From Streptomyces flavofungini (GTDB taxonomy: Bacteria; Actinomycetota; Actinomycetes; Streptomycetales; Streptomycetaceae): 64,000 bases of DNA. Both the position numbers and the translations under genes were made by a program. The stretch spans positions 868,001 through 932,000 of the forward strand of contig NZ_CP128846.1 in assembly GCF_030388665.1 (NCBI RefSeq), written 5' to 3'. Below, piece after piece: positions 45,112 to 53,919 of the stretch. The stretch's first letter is position 1. Each line of letters begins with the position of its first letter. Below the pieces are notes generated by a model. It saw nothing but the letters and a program-made list of their open reading frames with translations, was not told the DNA's origin and ran no database searches.

Positions 45112-46104
45112 TCAACCGTCGCCCTCGATGAGCGTCTGCCGCGCGAGCCGGCGCGGCGTGGACGGTCCCGTCGGGCCGTACCCCAACCGGATCAGCATCT
45201 GCGCGTGCCCGTGCCGGGAGCCGGGCGCTGCGCCGGGCGCTGCGGCGAGCTGCTCGCGCAGGTCAGGCCATTCCAGGGCCTGGTGAAGGAGCGACGCCCG
45301 CACACCGTGGCTGGTGGCCACCAGGAGTACGCGCTCCAGGGCCTGCCCGGCTCGCAGCCAGTCGGTCCTGCGGTCGTGCGCCGTGGACAGCAGCACGAGC
45401 GTGGGGTGTCGTTCGAAGGTCTGGGCGGGCAGTCCGCCGGGGTGCAGGTGGGCGCCGAAGTCGCGCATGGGCATCTGTTCACGGAAGTCCTGCGGCCCCA
45501 GCGTCCACGCGGGCATGCCAAGGCCCGAAAGGTCAGGCTCGCGCACCCAGTGGCGGCTCTCCGTGGCCCTGCCCGCACTTGAGTTGTTGCGGCGCTCGCC
45601 CTCCCTGGTGAGAAGCAGCAGACGGTGGCTCTCGACGGGAGAAGGGAAGGTCAGCCACGCGCCTTCGGCCAGGGCGGCGTCCGTGAGCTCGACCCGGACG
45701 CCGGCGGGCAACGGCCGCTCGGAGAAGGGGAAGCGGCTGCTGTGGCGCCGCCACAGGGCGTCGTACAGACGCGGTGCGTTCGGCCGTGCGCTGCCGCCGA
45801 ACCGGACCACGGCGAGCAGCCGCGGCGCGCCGGGACGGGGCAGCAGCCGGGTCACTGGCTCCCAGCCGAAGTGGGCGACCGCGACCCTCAGGTTGAGGAC
45901 CGCACAGCCGACCGAGACGTGCAGGGCCCGCCCGAACGGGTCGATGTGGCGAAGTCCGCGTTCCGCGGCGGCGTGGATCTCCAGCGTGACGGTGTCCGGG
46001 TCGAGCCGGAAGCGCCACGGCTGCGTGTTGTGGACGGACGGGGCGGCGACGGCCGCCGACACCAGCTTCTCCAAGGTGGCCGCGTCAAGCGTCGTGGCAC
46101 TCAT
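45112..46104 (-). CDS. Acg-family nitroreductase-like protein
   Basis: 330 aa from ATG 46104 (GGGGAGGAG upstream). AAVAAPSVHNTQPWRF near residue 18, RHIDPFGRALHVSVGCAVLNLRVA, FREQMPMRDFG, HDRRTDWLRAGQALERVLLVAT near the C-terminus. Same family as 31259-32332. It meets the kinase gene tail to tail (9 bp) and follows the regulator gene on the same strand after a 156-bp gap holding two palindromes. Confidence 0.9.
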   Translation of the reverse strand: MSATTLDAATLEKLVSAAVAAPSVHNTQPWRFRLDPDTVTLEIHAAAERGLRHIDPFGRALHVSVGCAVLNLRVAVAHFGWEPVTRLLPRPGAPRLLAVVRFGGSARPNAPRLYDALWRRHSSRFPFSERPLPAGVRVELTDAALAEGAWLTFPSPVESHRLLLLTREGERRNNSSAGRATESRHWVREPDLSGLGMPAWTLGPQDFREQMPMRDFGAHLHPGGLPAQTFERHPTLVLLSTAHDRRTDWLRAGQALERVLLVATSHGVRASLLHQALEWPDLREQLAAAPGAAPGSRHGHAQMLIRLGYGPTGPSTPRRLARQTLIEGDG

Positions 46105-46215
46105 CGCGTGCTCCTCCCCGCCCGGCGCCCCGGGGGCCGCGGGACCGTTCCGCGAGCGTTGATCAGTGGGGTGTTCCTGCCTGACCAGCCTGGGGTGTCC
46201 ACGGTCCTCGGGGGA

Positions 46216-46252
46216 GGGGCCGAGCGGTCTCCTGCGGCGGCCGAGCGGCCCA
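46216..46252. promoter_or_regulatory. Tandem putative DevR-type operators upstream of the second Acg-like gene
   Basis: GGGGCCGAGCGGTCTC at 46216-46231 (12/14) and GCGGCCGAGCGGCCCA at 46237-46252 (12/14), exactly 21 bp apart, 112-148 bp upstream of the ATG and just after the regulator gene. Confidence 0.6.
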
Positions 46253-46260
46253 CGCACGCG

Positions 46261-46962
46261 TCACCGGGTGCCGTCTTCGTCCCGCTCGGCGGGGAGCAGC
46301 TGGGTGGCCATGACCGCCGCCTGCACGCGGCGCTGGACGCCGAGCTTCGACAGCAGCCGGGAGATGTGGTTCTTGACGGTCTTCTCCGAGAGGTAGAGCC
46401 TCTTGCCGATCTCGCGGTTGGTGAGGCCGTCGCCGATCAGGGCGAGGATGTCCCGCTCGCGCTCCGACAGGCTCGCCAGTTCGGGTGCGACGGCGGGTGC
46501 GTCGGCGGGCTCCGCGCGCAGGGAGCGCATCAGCCGCGCGGTCGTCGCCGGGTCGAGCAGGGACTGGCCGGAGGCGACGGTGCGTACCGCCGAGACCAGG
46601 TCGGATCCCTTGATCTGTTTGAGTACGTAGCCCGCTGCTCCTGCCATGATCGCGTCGAGCAGTGCTTCCTCGTCGTCGAACGAGGTCAGCATCAGGACGG
46701 CCAGGCCCGGAAGTTGGTCGCGCAGTTCCCGGCAGACCGTGATGCCGTCCCCGTCGGCCAGACGTACGTCCAGGACCGCGACGTCCGGACGCAGCGCGGG
46801 GCCGCGCACCAGGGCTCGTTCGGCGCTGTCGGCGTCACCGACCACCGCGATGTCCGGTTCGGCGCTCAGCAGGTCGGCCAGGCCACGCCGCACGACTTCG
46901 TGGTCGTCCAGCAGGAAGACGCGGATCGGGTGCTGCTCGGTGAAGGCGCGTGTAGCGGTCAT
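46261..46962 (-). CDS. devR: DevR/DosR-like (NarL-family) response regulator
   Basis: 233 aa. Receiver: IRVFLLDDHEVVRRGLADLL, phospho-Asp in VAVLDVRLADGDGITVCREL (about 61). C-terminal LuxR-type helix-turn-helix LSERERDILALIGDGLTNREIGKRLYLSEKTVKNHISRLL split across the last 70 residues. The recognition helix EKTVKN keeps the Lys-Lys-Asn that contact DNA in mycobacterial DevR (known for the family), consistent with the GGGxCx half-sites around it. No strong palindrome in its own 99-bp upstream gap. Confidence 0.94.
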   Translation of the reverse strand: MTATRAFTEQHPIRVFLLDDHEVVRRGLADLLSAEPDIAVVGDADSAERALVRGPALRPDVAVLDVRLADGDGITVCRELRDQLPGLAVLMLTSFDDEEALLDAIMAGAAGYVLKQIKGSDLVSAVRTVASGQSLLDPATTARLMRSLRAEPADAPAVAPELASLSERERDILALIGDGLTNREIGKRLYLSEKTVKNHISRLLSKLGVQRRVQAAVMATQLLPAERDEDGTR

Positions 46963-47061
46963 GACGAGACCGTCCCCTGTTCGCCGGTGGCAGTGATGGG
47001 CCGCGGGCTGCCCGGATGAGGGATCACCGCATTCCGTCCCGTGCGCCCGGCGGACCCGCGG

Positions 47062-47526
47062 TCACAGCAGGCTTCCGCTGCCGTACGGTGCGTACAGGTC
47101 CAGCAGTCGGGTGCGCGCCGAGCGCAGCCGGTGGGCGAGGGTGCCGCCCACCCAATGGGCGATCGTCAGACCGAACGCGGGATCGTCCTGGCTCATGGCC
47201 CGTACCGCCGCGGCGTCGAACTCGTAGGCGCGCACCGGCGACACCGTCTCCGCGCCCAGGTGCCACACGGGCGGCCCGAACAGCCAGGACCAGCCGACCA
47301 GTTCACCGTGTCCGAGGGTCTCGATGACGGCCGCCCGGCGCCCGGGCACCTTCATGTCGAGGGCGATCGAACCGGTGCGCACGATCCAGAAGCGATCGGC
47401 ACGCCCGCCCTCCGAGAAGAGCCGCGTCTCCTGGGGGAACGAGACCTCGCGGGCGGCAGCCATGAGTCGCTCACGGTGTTCGTGGGGCAGCGACCGCAGG
47501 ACACTGGATGCGGACGGAGCGTTCAT
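47062..47526 (-). CDS. Stand-alone cyclic-nucleotide-binding-like domain protein
   Basis: 154 aa from ATG 47526 (TTGGAGGACG upstream). VSFPQETRLFSEGGRADRFWIV, GSIALDMKVPG, GELVGWSWLFGPPVWHLGAE; C-terminal helix and ending LLDLYAPYGSG as in its paralogue at 7297-7770. No helix-turn-helix. It lies upstream of the regulator gene in the same direction, so it may be read with it. Ligand unknown. Confidence 0.88.
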   Translation of the reverse strand: MNAPSASSVLRSLPHEHRERLMAAAREVSFPQETRLFSEGGRADRFWIVRTGSIALDMKVPGRRAAVIETLGHGELVGWSWLFGPPVWHLGAETVSPVRAYEFDAAAVRAMSQDDPAFGLTIAHWVGGTLAHRLRSARTRLLDLYAPYGSGSLL

Positions 47527-47613
47527 GACGTCCTCCAAAGCGGGCAGGCGGACTCTCTTCACCGGGCAGGTGGGCTCTCCTTCCAGCATGATCCGAGGAT
47601 CCCCGCGGTGCCA

Positions 47614-47629
47614 GGGGCCACTCGGCCCC
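47614..47629. promoter_or_regulatory. Putative DevR-type operator upstream of the cNMP-like gene
   Basis: GGGGCCACTCGGCCCC, 13/14 arm positions, 88 bp upstream of the ATG at 47526. Confidence 0.55.
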
Positions 47630-47672
47630 CCACACCTGCCACCCGGCTCCCACGAACGCCATCGGGCGCACT

Positions 47673-47710
47673 GGGCCCGTCGCGCCCCGGCCAAGAGGCC
47701 GAACGACCCG
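47673..47710. promoter_or_regulatory. Tandem putative DevR-type operators upstream of a USP gene
   Basis: GGGCCCGTCGCGCCCC at 47673-47688 (11/14) and GAGGCCGAACGACCCG at 47695-47710 (11/14, AA centre), 22 bp apart, ending 110 bp before the USP ATG at 47820. Confidence 0.45.
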
Positions 47711-47819
47711 CGGCCGGGGCCGTGCGGGCTCTTCCCGGTCCGGCGGGCGGGCGCGACGGTCGGTCCTGAGGGCCGTGTCGGACACGGACGCGGACCCACG
47801 GATGCGGGAGGTGCGCAGC

Positions 47820-48710
47820 ATGGATCGGTACGTCACCGCGGGTGTCGACGGCTCCGCGGAGAGCCTGGCGGCCGCTCAGTGGGCGGCTCGGGAGGCACGG
47901 CGCCGTAACACCGCGTTGCGCGTCGTGCACGCGTGGCGGTGGCACCCGCACCCGGCCTCGTCCGTGCCCGCCGACAGCGGGGAACGGGCGGTCGCCGAAC
48001 ACGTCCTCAGTGAGGCGGTGGCGGCCGTCCGCGCCGCTCACCGCGGGCTGCGGATCGAGGACCGGTTGGTGTCCGGCGCTCCGGTCAGCGCTCTGGTATC
48101 GGCCGCCGAGTCCTCGGAGGTGCTGGTCCTCGGGTCGCGCGGACTCGGCCGTGTCGTCGGATTCGTCGTCGGGTCGGTGTCCCAGCGGGTCGTCGCCCAC
48201 TCCCCGTGCCCGGTGGTGCTCGTCCGTGCGGGCGAGACCCCGGCCGCTGAGGACCTGCCCGCCCCGCACGGCATCGCGCCGGACGAGCCGCCCGAGACCC
48301 CCCGTCGGGACATCGTGCTGGGCCTCGACATCGAGCACCCCTGTGACGAGCTCATCGAGTTCGCCTTCGTCACCGCGCGGGAGTACGGCGCCCCGCTGCA
48401 GGTCGTCCACGCCCTCCGTCCCGCGCCACCGCGCGCGGCCAGGGGAGAGCCGTGCCCGGGGCCGGAACTGCTCGCGGCCCAGGAACGCGCTGTGATCGCC
48501 GCGTTGCGGCCGTGGCGTGCGAAGTTCCCCGAGGTGTCCGTGAGCGAGACCGTCTCCGAGAAACGGGCCGCCGGTGTGCTGGTCCACGCGGCGCGGACGG
48601 CCTCCCTCGTCGTCGTGGGGCGCAAGGAGTCCACCAGTCATCTGGGCTCGGTCACCCACGCCCTGTTGCACCACGCCGCCTGCCCGGTGGCCGTCGTGCC
48701 GCACGGGTGA
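47820..48710 (+). CDS. Universal stress protein, two UspA domains
   Basis: 296 aa from ATG 47820 (GGGAGGTGCG upstream). YVTAGVDGSAESLAAAQWAAREA; LGSRGLGRVVGFVVGSVSQ; second domain IVLGLDIEHPCDELIEFAF and VGRKESTSHLGSVTHALLHHAACPVAVV. First of three USP genes in a row on this strand. Confidence 0.93.
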   Translation: MDRYVTAGVDGSAESLAAAQWAAREARRRNTALRVVHAWRWHPHPASSVPADSGERAVAEHVLSEAVAAVRAAHRGLRIEDRLVSGAPVSALVSAAESSEVLVLGSRGLGRVVGFVVGSVSQRVVAHSPCPVVLVRAGETPAAEDLPAPHGIAPDEPPETPRRDIVLGLDIEHPCDELIEFAFVTAREYGAPLQVVHALRPAPPRAARGEPCPGPELLAAQERAVIAALRPWRAKFPEVSVSETVSEKRAAGVLVHAARTASLVVVGRKESTSHLGSVTHALLHHAACPVAVVPHG

Positions 48711-48813
48711 CACCGGCCTGCTCGACCTCCCCTTCGGCATGTGCGCCGGGGCTGCCCGTCGGACGCTCCGGGCGGACGGGGCCGGCGTCCCGCGGGACCT
48801 GTCGGACCTTCTC

Positions 48814-48829
48814 CGGGACCTGCGGCCCC
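48814..48829. promoter_or_regulatory. Putative DevR-type half-perfect site upstream of a USP pair
   Basis: CGGGACCTGCGGCCCC, 11/14 with a perfect right half, 72-87 bp before the ATG at 48901. The block CGGGACCTG is also present exactly 21 bp upstream, at 48793. Confidence 0.4.
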
Positions 48830-48900
48830 TGCCCCCCGGAGCGCACCGCACGCGACGCTGACGAGAGAAAGCCCGCACACAGGAGGTGGAGGTGAAGGAC

Positions 48901-49752
48901 ATGCTCCGAGCCGTCGTCGTGGGCCTGGACGGCTCGCCCGAGAGCCAGGCCGCCGTCGAGTGGGCGGCCAGGGAAGCGAGACTGCGCGACCTGCCGCTCA
49001 CTCTCGTGAGCGTCCTGGAGCCCGTCCCGGAGCCGGTCGTGCAAGCGCCGCTGATGGGCGCGGAGACCAGGCAGCACTGGATCGACCGCACACCCCGCGA
49101 GTACGCGGAGGGCCTGCGCCTGCGTCACCCCGGTGTCACGGTCGGTGTACGGCGGCTCTCCGGCCGCCCCGGGCAACTTCTGCCGCAACGGGCGCGCGAG
49201 GACGAGGCGCTGCTGGTCCTCGGTTCGCGCGGCCTGAGCGGGGTCGCCGGGTTCCTGGTGGGCTCCGTCGGCCTCGTGGCCGTGGCCCACGCCGACCAGC
49301 CCGTGGTCCTGGTGCGTGCCGGGGAGCAGGCCGCCGACGAGCACCTGCCGGACCCCGCGGGCATCCCTTCGGCGGCCACCCCGTACCGGCCCGTCGTGCT
49401 CGGGCTCGACGCCTGCGACCCGCACGACGCGGTCATCGGCTTCGCCTTCGACGCGGCCGCGCGCCGCTCCACCAGCCTGCGCGTCGTCCACGCGGATCCG
49501 CCCCGGAGGACACCGGCCGAGCTGGCCGGAACGTTGCGCCCGTGGGCCCGCGCGTTCCCTCAAGTCGCTATGGTCGACGAGGCCCGATCGGGTGCCGCGG
49601 CCGGCCATCTGGCCGCCGCCTCCCAGGACGCGTCCCTCGTCGTGGTCGGCCGCCGGATCCGCCGTGCGCCGGTGGGCCCGCGCATCGGCCCCGTGGCCCA
49701 CTCCGTGCTCCACCGCGCCGCCTCCCCCGTCGCGGTCGTCCCGCACCACTGA
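48901..49752 (+). CDS. Universal stress protein, two UspA domains
   Basis: 283 aa from ATG 48901; in-frame GTGs at 48886 and 48892 near AGGAGG are alternatives. AVVVGLDGSPESQAAVEWAAREA; LGSRGLSGVAGFLVGSVGL; second domain VVLGLDACDPHDAVIGFAFDAA and VGPRIGPVAHSVLHRAASPVAVV. The second domain is shorter than in its relatives (the HAW...EKF region is compressed). 22-bp gap to the next USP gene, likely co-transcribed. Confidence 0.92.
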   Translation: MLRAVVVGLDGSPESQAAVEWAAREARLRDLPLTLVSVLEPVPEPVVQAPLMGAETRQHWIDRTPREYAEGLRLRHPGVTVGVRRLSGRPGQLLPQRAREDEALLVLGSRGLSGVAGFLVGSVGLVAVAHADQPVVLVRAGEQAADEHLPDPAGIPSAATPYRPVVLGLDACDPHDAVIGFAFDAAARRSTSLRVVHADPPRRTPAELAGTLRPWARAFPQVAMVDEARSGAAAGHLAAASQDASLVVVGRRIRRAPVGPRIGPVAHSVLHRAASPVAVVPHH

Positions 49753-49774
49753 GCGTCAGGAAGAGGTGGGATGG

Positions 49775-50656
49775 ATGGAACTTCCACTCGTGGTGGGCGT
49801 AGACGGCTCCGAGCACAGCCTGCGCGCCGTCGACTGGGCCGCCGATGAGGCGGCCCTGCGCGGAGTGCCGCTGCGCCTCGTGTACGCCGCCTCCCACGAG
49901 GCCGACGACGAGACGTCGCTCGCGAACGTGCTGGGCAAGCCGTCGGCCAAGGAACTGGCCGACTTCATCGTCGACACCGCCGCGCGGCGGGCGCACCGCC
50001 GCGATGACAGTCTCAAGCTCTCCCTTCAGGTCAGCGACGAGGATCCCGTGCCCGCGCTGCTGCGCGAGGGCCGCAACGCCACCGCGCTGGTGGTGGCCTC
50101 GCGGGGGCGCAGCCGCATCGCGGAGCTGCTCCTCGGCTCGGTGAGCCTCGGTGTCGCGGCCCGCGCCGACTGCCCGGTGATCGTCCTGCGCGGCAGCCAC
50201 GACAACCAGGCCAGGGCCGGGCTGCGCCAGCGCGTCGTGGTCGGCGTCGGCGACAAGCCGTACTCCGCGGCCGCCGTCCGGTTCGCCTTCGACGAGGCCG
50301 AACGCCGACAAGTCGTCCTGGAAGCCGTACATGTCTGGCGCCGTCCCCTGTACGAACCCTCCGCCCCCGCCCACAGCCCGGGGAAACCCACCGGCTCCCA
50401 CGAGCAGCGCACGGCGGACGGACTCGCCCAGGCCCTGCGCGCCGCCGTGGCCGACCACCCCTGCGTCGCGGTCTTGGAACACGTCGTCGCAGGCTCCGCC
50501 CACCTGGTGCTCCTCGACGCCTCAGCACGTGCCGACCTGCTGGTCGTCGGCGCCCAGCGGCGGCACGGGCCCTACGGGCTCCAGCTCGGCCGGGTCGCGC
50601 ACATGCTCCTGCACCACTCCGCCTGTCCCGTCGCCGTCGTACCCCAACCGGCGTGA
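49775..50656 (+). CDS. Universal stress protein, two UspA domains
   Basis: 293 aa from ATG 49775 (AAGAGGTGGG upstream). LPLVVGVDGSEHSLRAVDWAADEA; VASRGRSRIAELLLGSVSL; second domain VVVGVGDKPYSAAAVRFAFDEA and GLQLGRVAHMLLHHSACPVAVV. Groups with the USP at 32357-33220. Converges with ppk2 over a 14-bp gap. Confidence 0.92.
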   Translation: MELPLVVGVDGSEHSLRAVDWAADEAALRGVPLRLVYAASHEADDETSLANVLGKPSAKELADFIVDTAARRAHRRDDSLKLSLQVSDEDPVPALLREGRNATALVVASRGRSRIAELLLGSVSLGVAARADCPVIVLRGSHDNQARAGLRQRVVVGVGDKPYSAAAVRFAFDEAERRQVVLEAVHVWRRPLYEPSAPAHSPGKPTGSHEQRTADGLAQALRAAVADHPCVAVLEHVVAGSAHLVLLDASARADLLVVGAQRRHGPYGLQLGRVAHMLLHHSACPVAVVPQPA

Positions 50657-50670
50657 GCGCCGCGCCGGGC

Positions 50671-51471
50671 TCAGAGTGTCGCCGCGTGATCCGGTACGTA
50701 CGTCTGCAGATCACGCGGAGGGCGCACATAGCCGGTCGACGCGGGCCGCGGCGGCAGTTCGAGGTCCGGCGCCGCCACCTCGTGGTACGGAACCGAACCC
50801 AGCAGATGGGCGATCACGTTCAGGCGGGCCCGGCGCTTGTTGTCGCTCTCGACGACGAACCACGGGGCCTCCGCGATGTCCGTGTGCACCATCATCTCGT
50901 CCTTGGCCCGCGAGTACGCCTCCCAGCGCGTGACGGACTCCAGGTCCATCGGCGACAGCTTCCAGCGCCGCGTCGGGTCCTCAAGACGCCGCCGGAACCG
51001 CTCCTGCTGCACGGCGTCGCTCACCGAGAACCAGTACTTGCGCAGCAGGACGCCCTCCTCGACCAGCATCCGTTCGAAGATCGGGCACTGGCGCAGGAAC
51101 AGTTGGTGCTCCTCCTTCGTGCAGAAGCCCATGACGTGCTCCACACCGGCGCGGTTGTACCAGCTGCGGTCGAACAGCACGATCTCCCCGGCCGCGGGCA
51201 GGTGCGCGACATACCGCTGGAAGTACCACTGAGTGCGCTCGCGCTCGGTGGGCTTGGGCAGGGCCACGATCCGCGCCACCCGCGGGTTCAGGTGCTCCGC
51301 GATCCTCTTGATGGCGCCGCCCTTGCCCGCCGCGTCCCGGCCCTCGAAGACCACGACGAGCCGCGCGCCTTGGGCCCGCACCCACTCCTGGACCTTCACC
51401 AGCTCCGTCTGCAGGCGCAACAGCTCCCGCTCGTACACCGCACGCGGCAAAGACGTTGCCTTGTCGGCCAT
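50671..51471 (-). CDS. ppk2: Polyphosphate kinase 2
   Basis: 266 aa, single-domain PPK2. Walker [18 protein letters not shown] near residues 42-58; Walker B/lid [30 protein letters not shown] and the helical lid [16 protein letters not shown]2 moves phosphate between polyphosphate and nucleotides, typically making ATP or GTP from stored polyphosphate. Divergent from the phosphoketolase gene with only 34 bp between starts, so the promoters overlap. Confidence 0.95.
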   Translation of the reverse strand: MADKATSLPRAVYERELLRLQTELVKVQEWVRAQGARLVVVFEGRDAAGKGGAIKRIAEHLNPRVARIVALPKPTERERTQWYFQRYVAHLPAAGEIVLFDRSWYNRAGVEHVMGFCTKEEHQLFLRQCPIFERMLVEEGVLLRKYWFSVSDAVQQERFRRRLEDPTRRWKLSPMDLESVTRWEAYSRAKDEMMVHTDIAEAPWFVVESDNKRRARLNVIAHLLGSVPYHEVAAPDLELPPRPASTGYVRPPRDLQTYVPDHAATL

Positions 51472-51505
51472 GCCGCTCCCCCGTCCGACGATTCACGGAG
51501 TCCAC

Positions 51506-53890
51506 ATGCCCACGGTCGAACCGCAGAACAGCACCGTACTGACCGACGACGAACTGCGCACCCTGGACGCCCACTGGCGAGCCGCGAACTATCTGGCCGC
51601 CGGCCAGATCTATCTGCTCGCCAACCCGCTCCTGGCCGAGCCGCTGCGGCCGGAGCACATCAAGCCCCGCCTTCTGGGCCACTGGGGCACCTCGCCCGGT
51701 CTCAACCTGGTCCACACGCACCTGAACCGGCTGATCAAGGAGCGTGACCTCGACGCGCTGTGTGTATGGGGGCCCGGGCACGGCGGTCCCGCGGTCCTCG
51801 CCAACTCCTGGCTGGAGGGCAGCTACACGCAGACCTACCCCGACGTCACCCGGGACGCGGTGGGCATGGAGCGGCTGTTCCGGCAGTTCTCGTTCCCCGG
51901 CGGTGTGCCCAGCCACGTCGCGCCCGAGACTCCCGGCTCCCTCCACGAGGGCGGTGAGCTCGGCTACTCCCTCGCGCACGCCTACGGCGCCGCCTTCGAC
52001 AACCCGGACCTGCTCGTGGCCTGCGTCGTCGGCGACGGTGAGGCCGAGACCGGGCCGCTGGCCGCCTCCTGGCACTCCACGAAGTTCCTCGACCCGGTGC
52101 ACGACGGCGCGGTCCTGCCGATCCTGCACCTGAACGGCTACAAGATCGCCAACCCGGCGCTCCTGTCCCGAATCCCCGGGAACGAACTCGACTCCCTGCT
52201 GCGCGGCTACGGCCACGAGCCGATCCACGTCACCGGCGACGACCCGCGCACCGTCCACCGCGACCTGGCCGCCGCCCTCGACCAGGCACTGGAGCGCATC
52301 ACGCACATCCAGCGGGCCGCCCGCGAGGACGGCCGAGCCGAGCGCGCGCCCTGGCCCATGATCGTGCTGCGCACCCCCAAGGGCTGGACCGGCCCGGCCG
52401 AAGTGGACGGCCGGCCCGTCGAGGGCACCTGGCGCTCCCACCAGGTACCGCTCGCCGGGGTCCGCGACAACCCGGCCCACCTGCGCCAGCTGGAGGCCTG
52501 GCTGCGCTCCTACCGCCCCGAAGAACTCTTCGACGCCGACGGGCAGCCCGTGGCCGACGTCCTCGCCTGGGTGCCCGAGGGCGATCGTCGTCTCGGCTCC
52601 ACCCCGCACGCGAACGGCGGTCTGCTCACCCGCGAGCTGCCGATCCCGGACCTCGACCGCTTCGCCGTGCCCGTCGACAAGCCGGGATCGGGCCTGCACG
52701 AGCCCACCCGGGTCCTCGGTGACCTCCTGGAGCAGGTCATGCGGGACACGTCGGAGCGCCGGGACTTCCGCGTCGTCGGCCCCGACGAGACCGAGTCGAA
52801 CCGCCTCGGCGCGCTGTTCTCCGCCACCGGCAAGGCCTGGCAGGCCCAGACGCTGCCCACCGACGAGCACCTCGCCGCCGACGGCCGGGTCATGGAGGTC
52901 CTGTCCGAACACCTCTGCCAGGGCTGGCTGGAGGGCTACCTCCTCACCGGCCGCCACGGCCTGTTCTCCTGCTACGAGGCGTTCGTCCACATCGTCGACT
53001 CCATGGTCAACCAGCACATCAAGTGGCTCAAGACATCCCGCGCCCTGCCCTGGCGCGCTCCCGTCCCCTCCCTCAACTACCTGCTCACCTCCCACGTCTG
53101 GCGCCAGGACCACAACGGCTTCTCCCACCAGGACCCCGGCTTCGTCGACCACGTCCTCAACAAGAGCCCCGAGGTCGTACGCGTCTACCTCCCACCGGAC
53201 GCCAACACCCTGCTGTCCGTCGCCGAACACGCCCTGCTCAGCCGCGACTACGTCAACGTCATCGTCGCGGGCAAACAACCCTGCTTCGACTGGCTGACCC
53301 TCGACGCGGCCCGAGCCCACTGCGCGCGCGGCGCCGGGGTCTGGGAGTGGGCGGGCTCTGCGGGCCAGGGCCGCGAACCCGATGTGGTCCTCGCCTGCGC
53401 CGGTGACGTCCCCACCCAAGAGATCCTCGCCGCCTCGGCGCTGCTGCGCCACCACCTGCCGGAGCTCGCCGTCCGGGTCGTGAACGTCGTCGACATCGCC
53501 CGGCTGCTGCCCCGCGAGGAACACCCGCACGGAATGAGCGACTTCGAGTACGACGGGCTGTTCACCCCCGACAAGCCGGTTATCTTCGCCTACCACGGCT
53601 ACCCGTGGCTCATCCACCGCCTCACCTACCGCCGCACCGGCCACCCTCACCTGCACGTGCGCGGCTACAAGGAGATGGGCACCACCACCACGCCCTTCGA
53701 CATGGTCGTACGCAACGACATGGACCGCTACCGGCTCGTCATGGACGTCATCGACCGCGTCCCCGGTTGCGGTGTCCGCGCCGCCGAACTGCGCCAGAAG
53801 ATGACCGACGCCCGCACCCGCCACCACGCCTGGATCCGCGACCACGGAACCGACCTCCCCGAGGTCGCCGAGTGGACGTGGACCGGCTGA
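51506..53890 (+). CDS. xfp: Xylulose-5-phosphate/fructose-6-phosphate phosphoketolase
   Basis: 794 aa, full length; ATG 51506 after GGAG. Thiamine enzyme that cleaves sugar phosphate with Pi to acetyl phosphate and an aldose phosphate. Motifs: [57 protein letters not shown] (split), [13 protein letters not shown] for TPP-Mg, [20 protein letters not shown] near the C-terminus. Followed by the GAPDH gene at 30 bp. No acetate kinase gene is in the window. Confidence 0.96.
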   Translation: MPTVEPQNSTVLTDDELRTLDAHWRAANYLAAGQIYLLANPLLAEPLRPEHIKPRLLGHWGTSPGLNLVHTHLNRLIKERDLDALCVWGPGHGGPAVLANSWLEGSYTQTYPDVTRDAVGMERLFRQFSFPGGVPSHVAPETPGSLHEGGELGYSLAHAYGAAFDNPDLLVACVVGDGEAETGPLAASWHSTKFLDPVHDGAVLPILHLNGYKIANPALLSRIPGNELDSLLRGYGHEPIHVTGDDPRTVHRDLAAALDQALERITHIQRAAREDGRAERAPWPMIVLRTPKGWTGPAEVDGRPVEGTWRSHQVPLAGVRDNPAHLRQLEAWLRSYRPEELFDADGQPVADVLAWVPEGDRRLGSTPHANGGLLTRELPIPDLDRFAVPVDKPGSGLHEPTRVLGDLLEQVMRDTSERRDFRVVGPDETESNRLGALFSATGKAWQAQTLPTDEHLAADGRVMEVLSEHLCQGWLEGYLLTGRHGLFSCYEAFVHIVDSMVNQHIKWLKTSRALPWRAPVPSLNYLLTSHVWRQDHNGFSHQDPGFVDHVLNKSPEVVRVYLPPDANTLLSVAEHALLSRDYVNVIVAGKQPCFDWLTLDAARAHCARGAGVWEWAGSAGQGREPDVVLACAGDVPTQEILAASALLRHHLPELAVRVVNVVDIARLLPREEHPHGMSDFEYDGLFTPDKPVIFAYHGYPWLIHRLTYRRTGHPHLHVRGYKEMGTTTTPFDMVVRNDMDRYRLVMDVIDRVPGCGVRAAELRQKMTDARTRHHAWIRDHGTDLPEVAEWTWTG

Positions 53891-53919
53891 CGCCCCTCAC
53901 CGCGAAGGAGTTCACCGAC

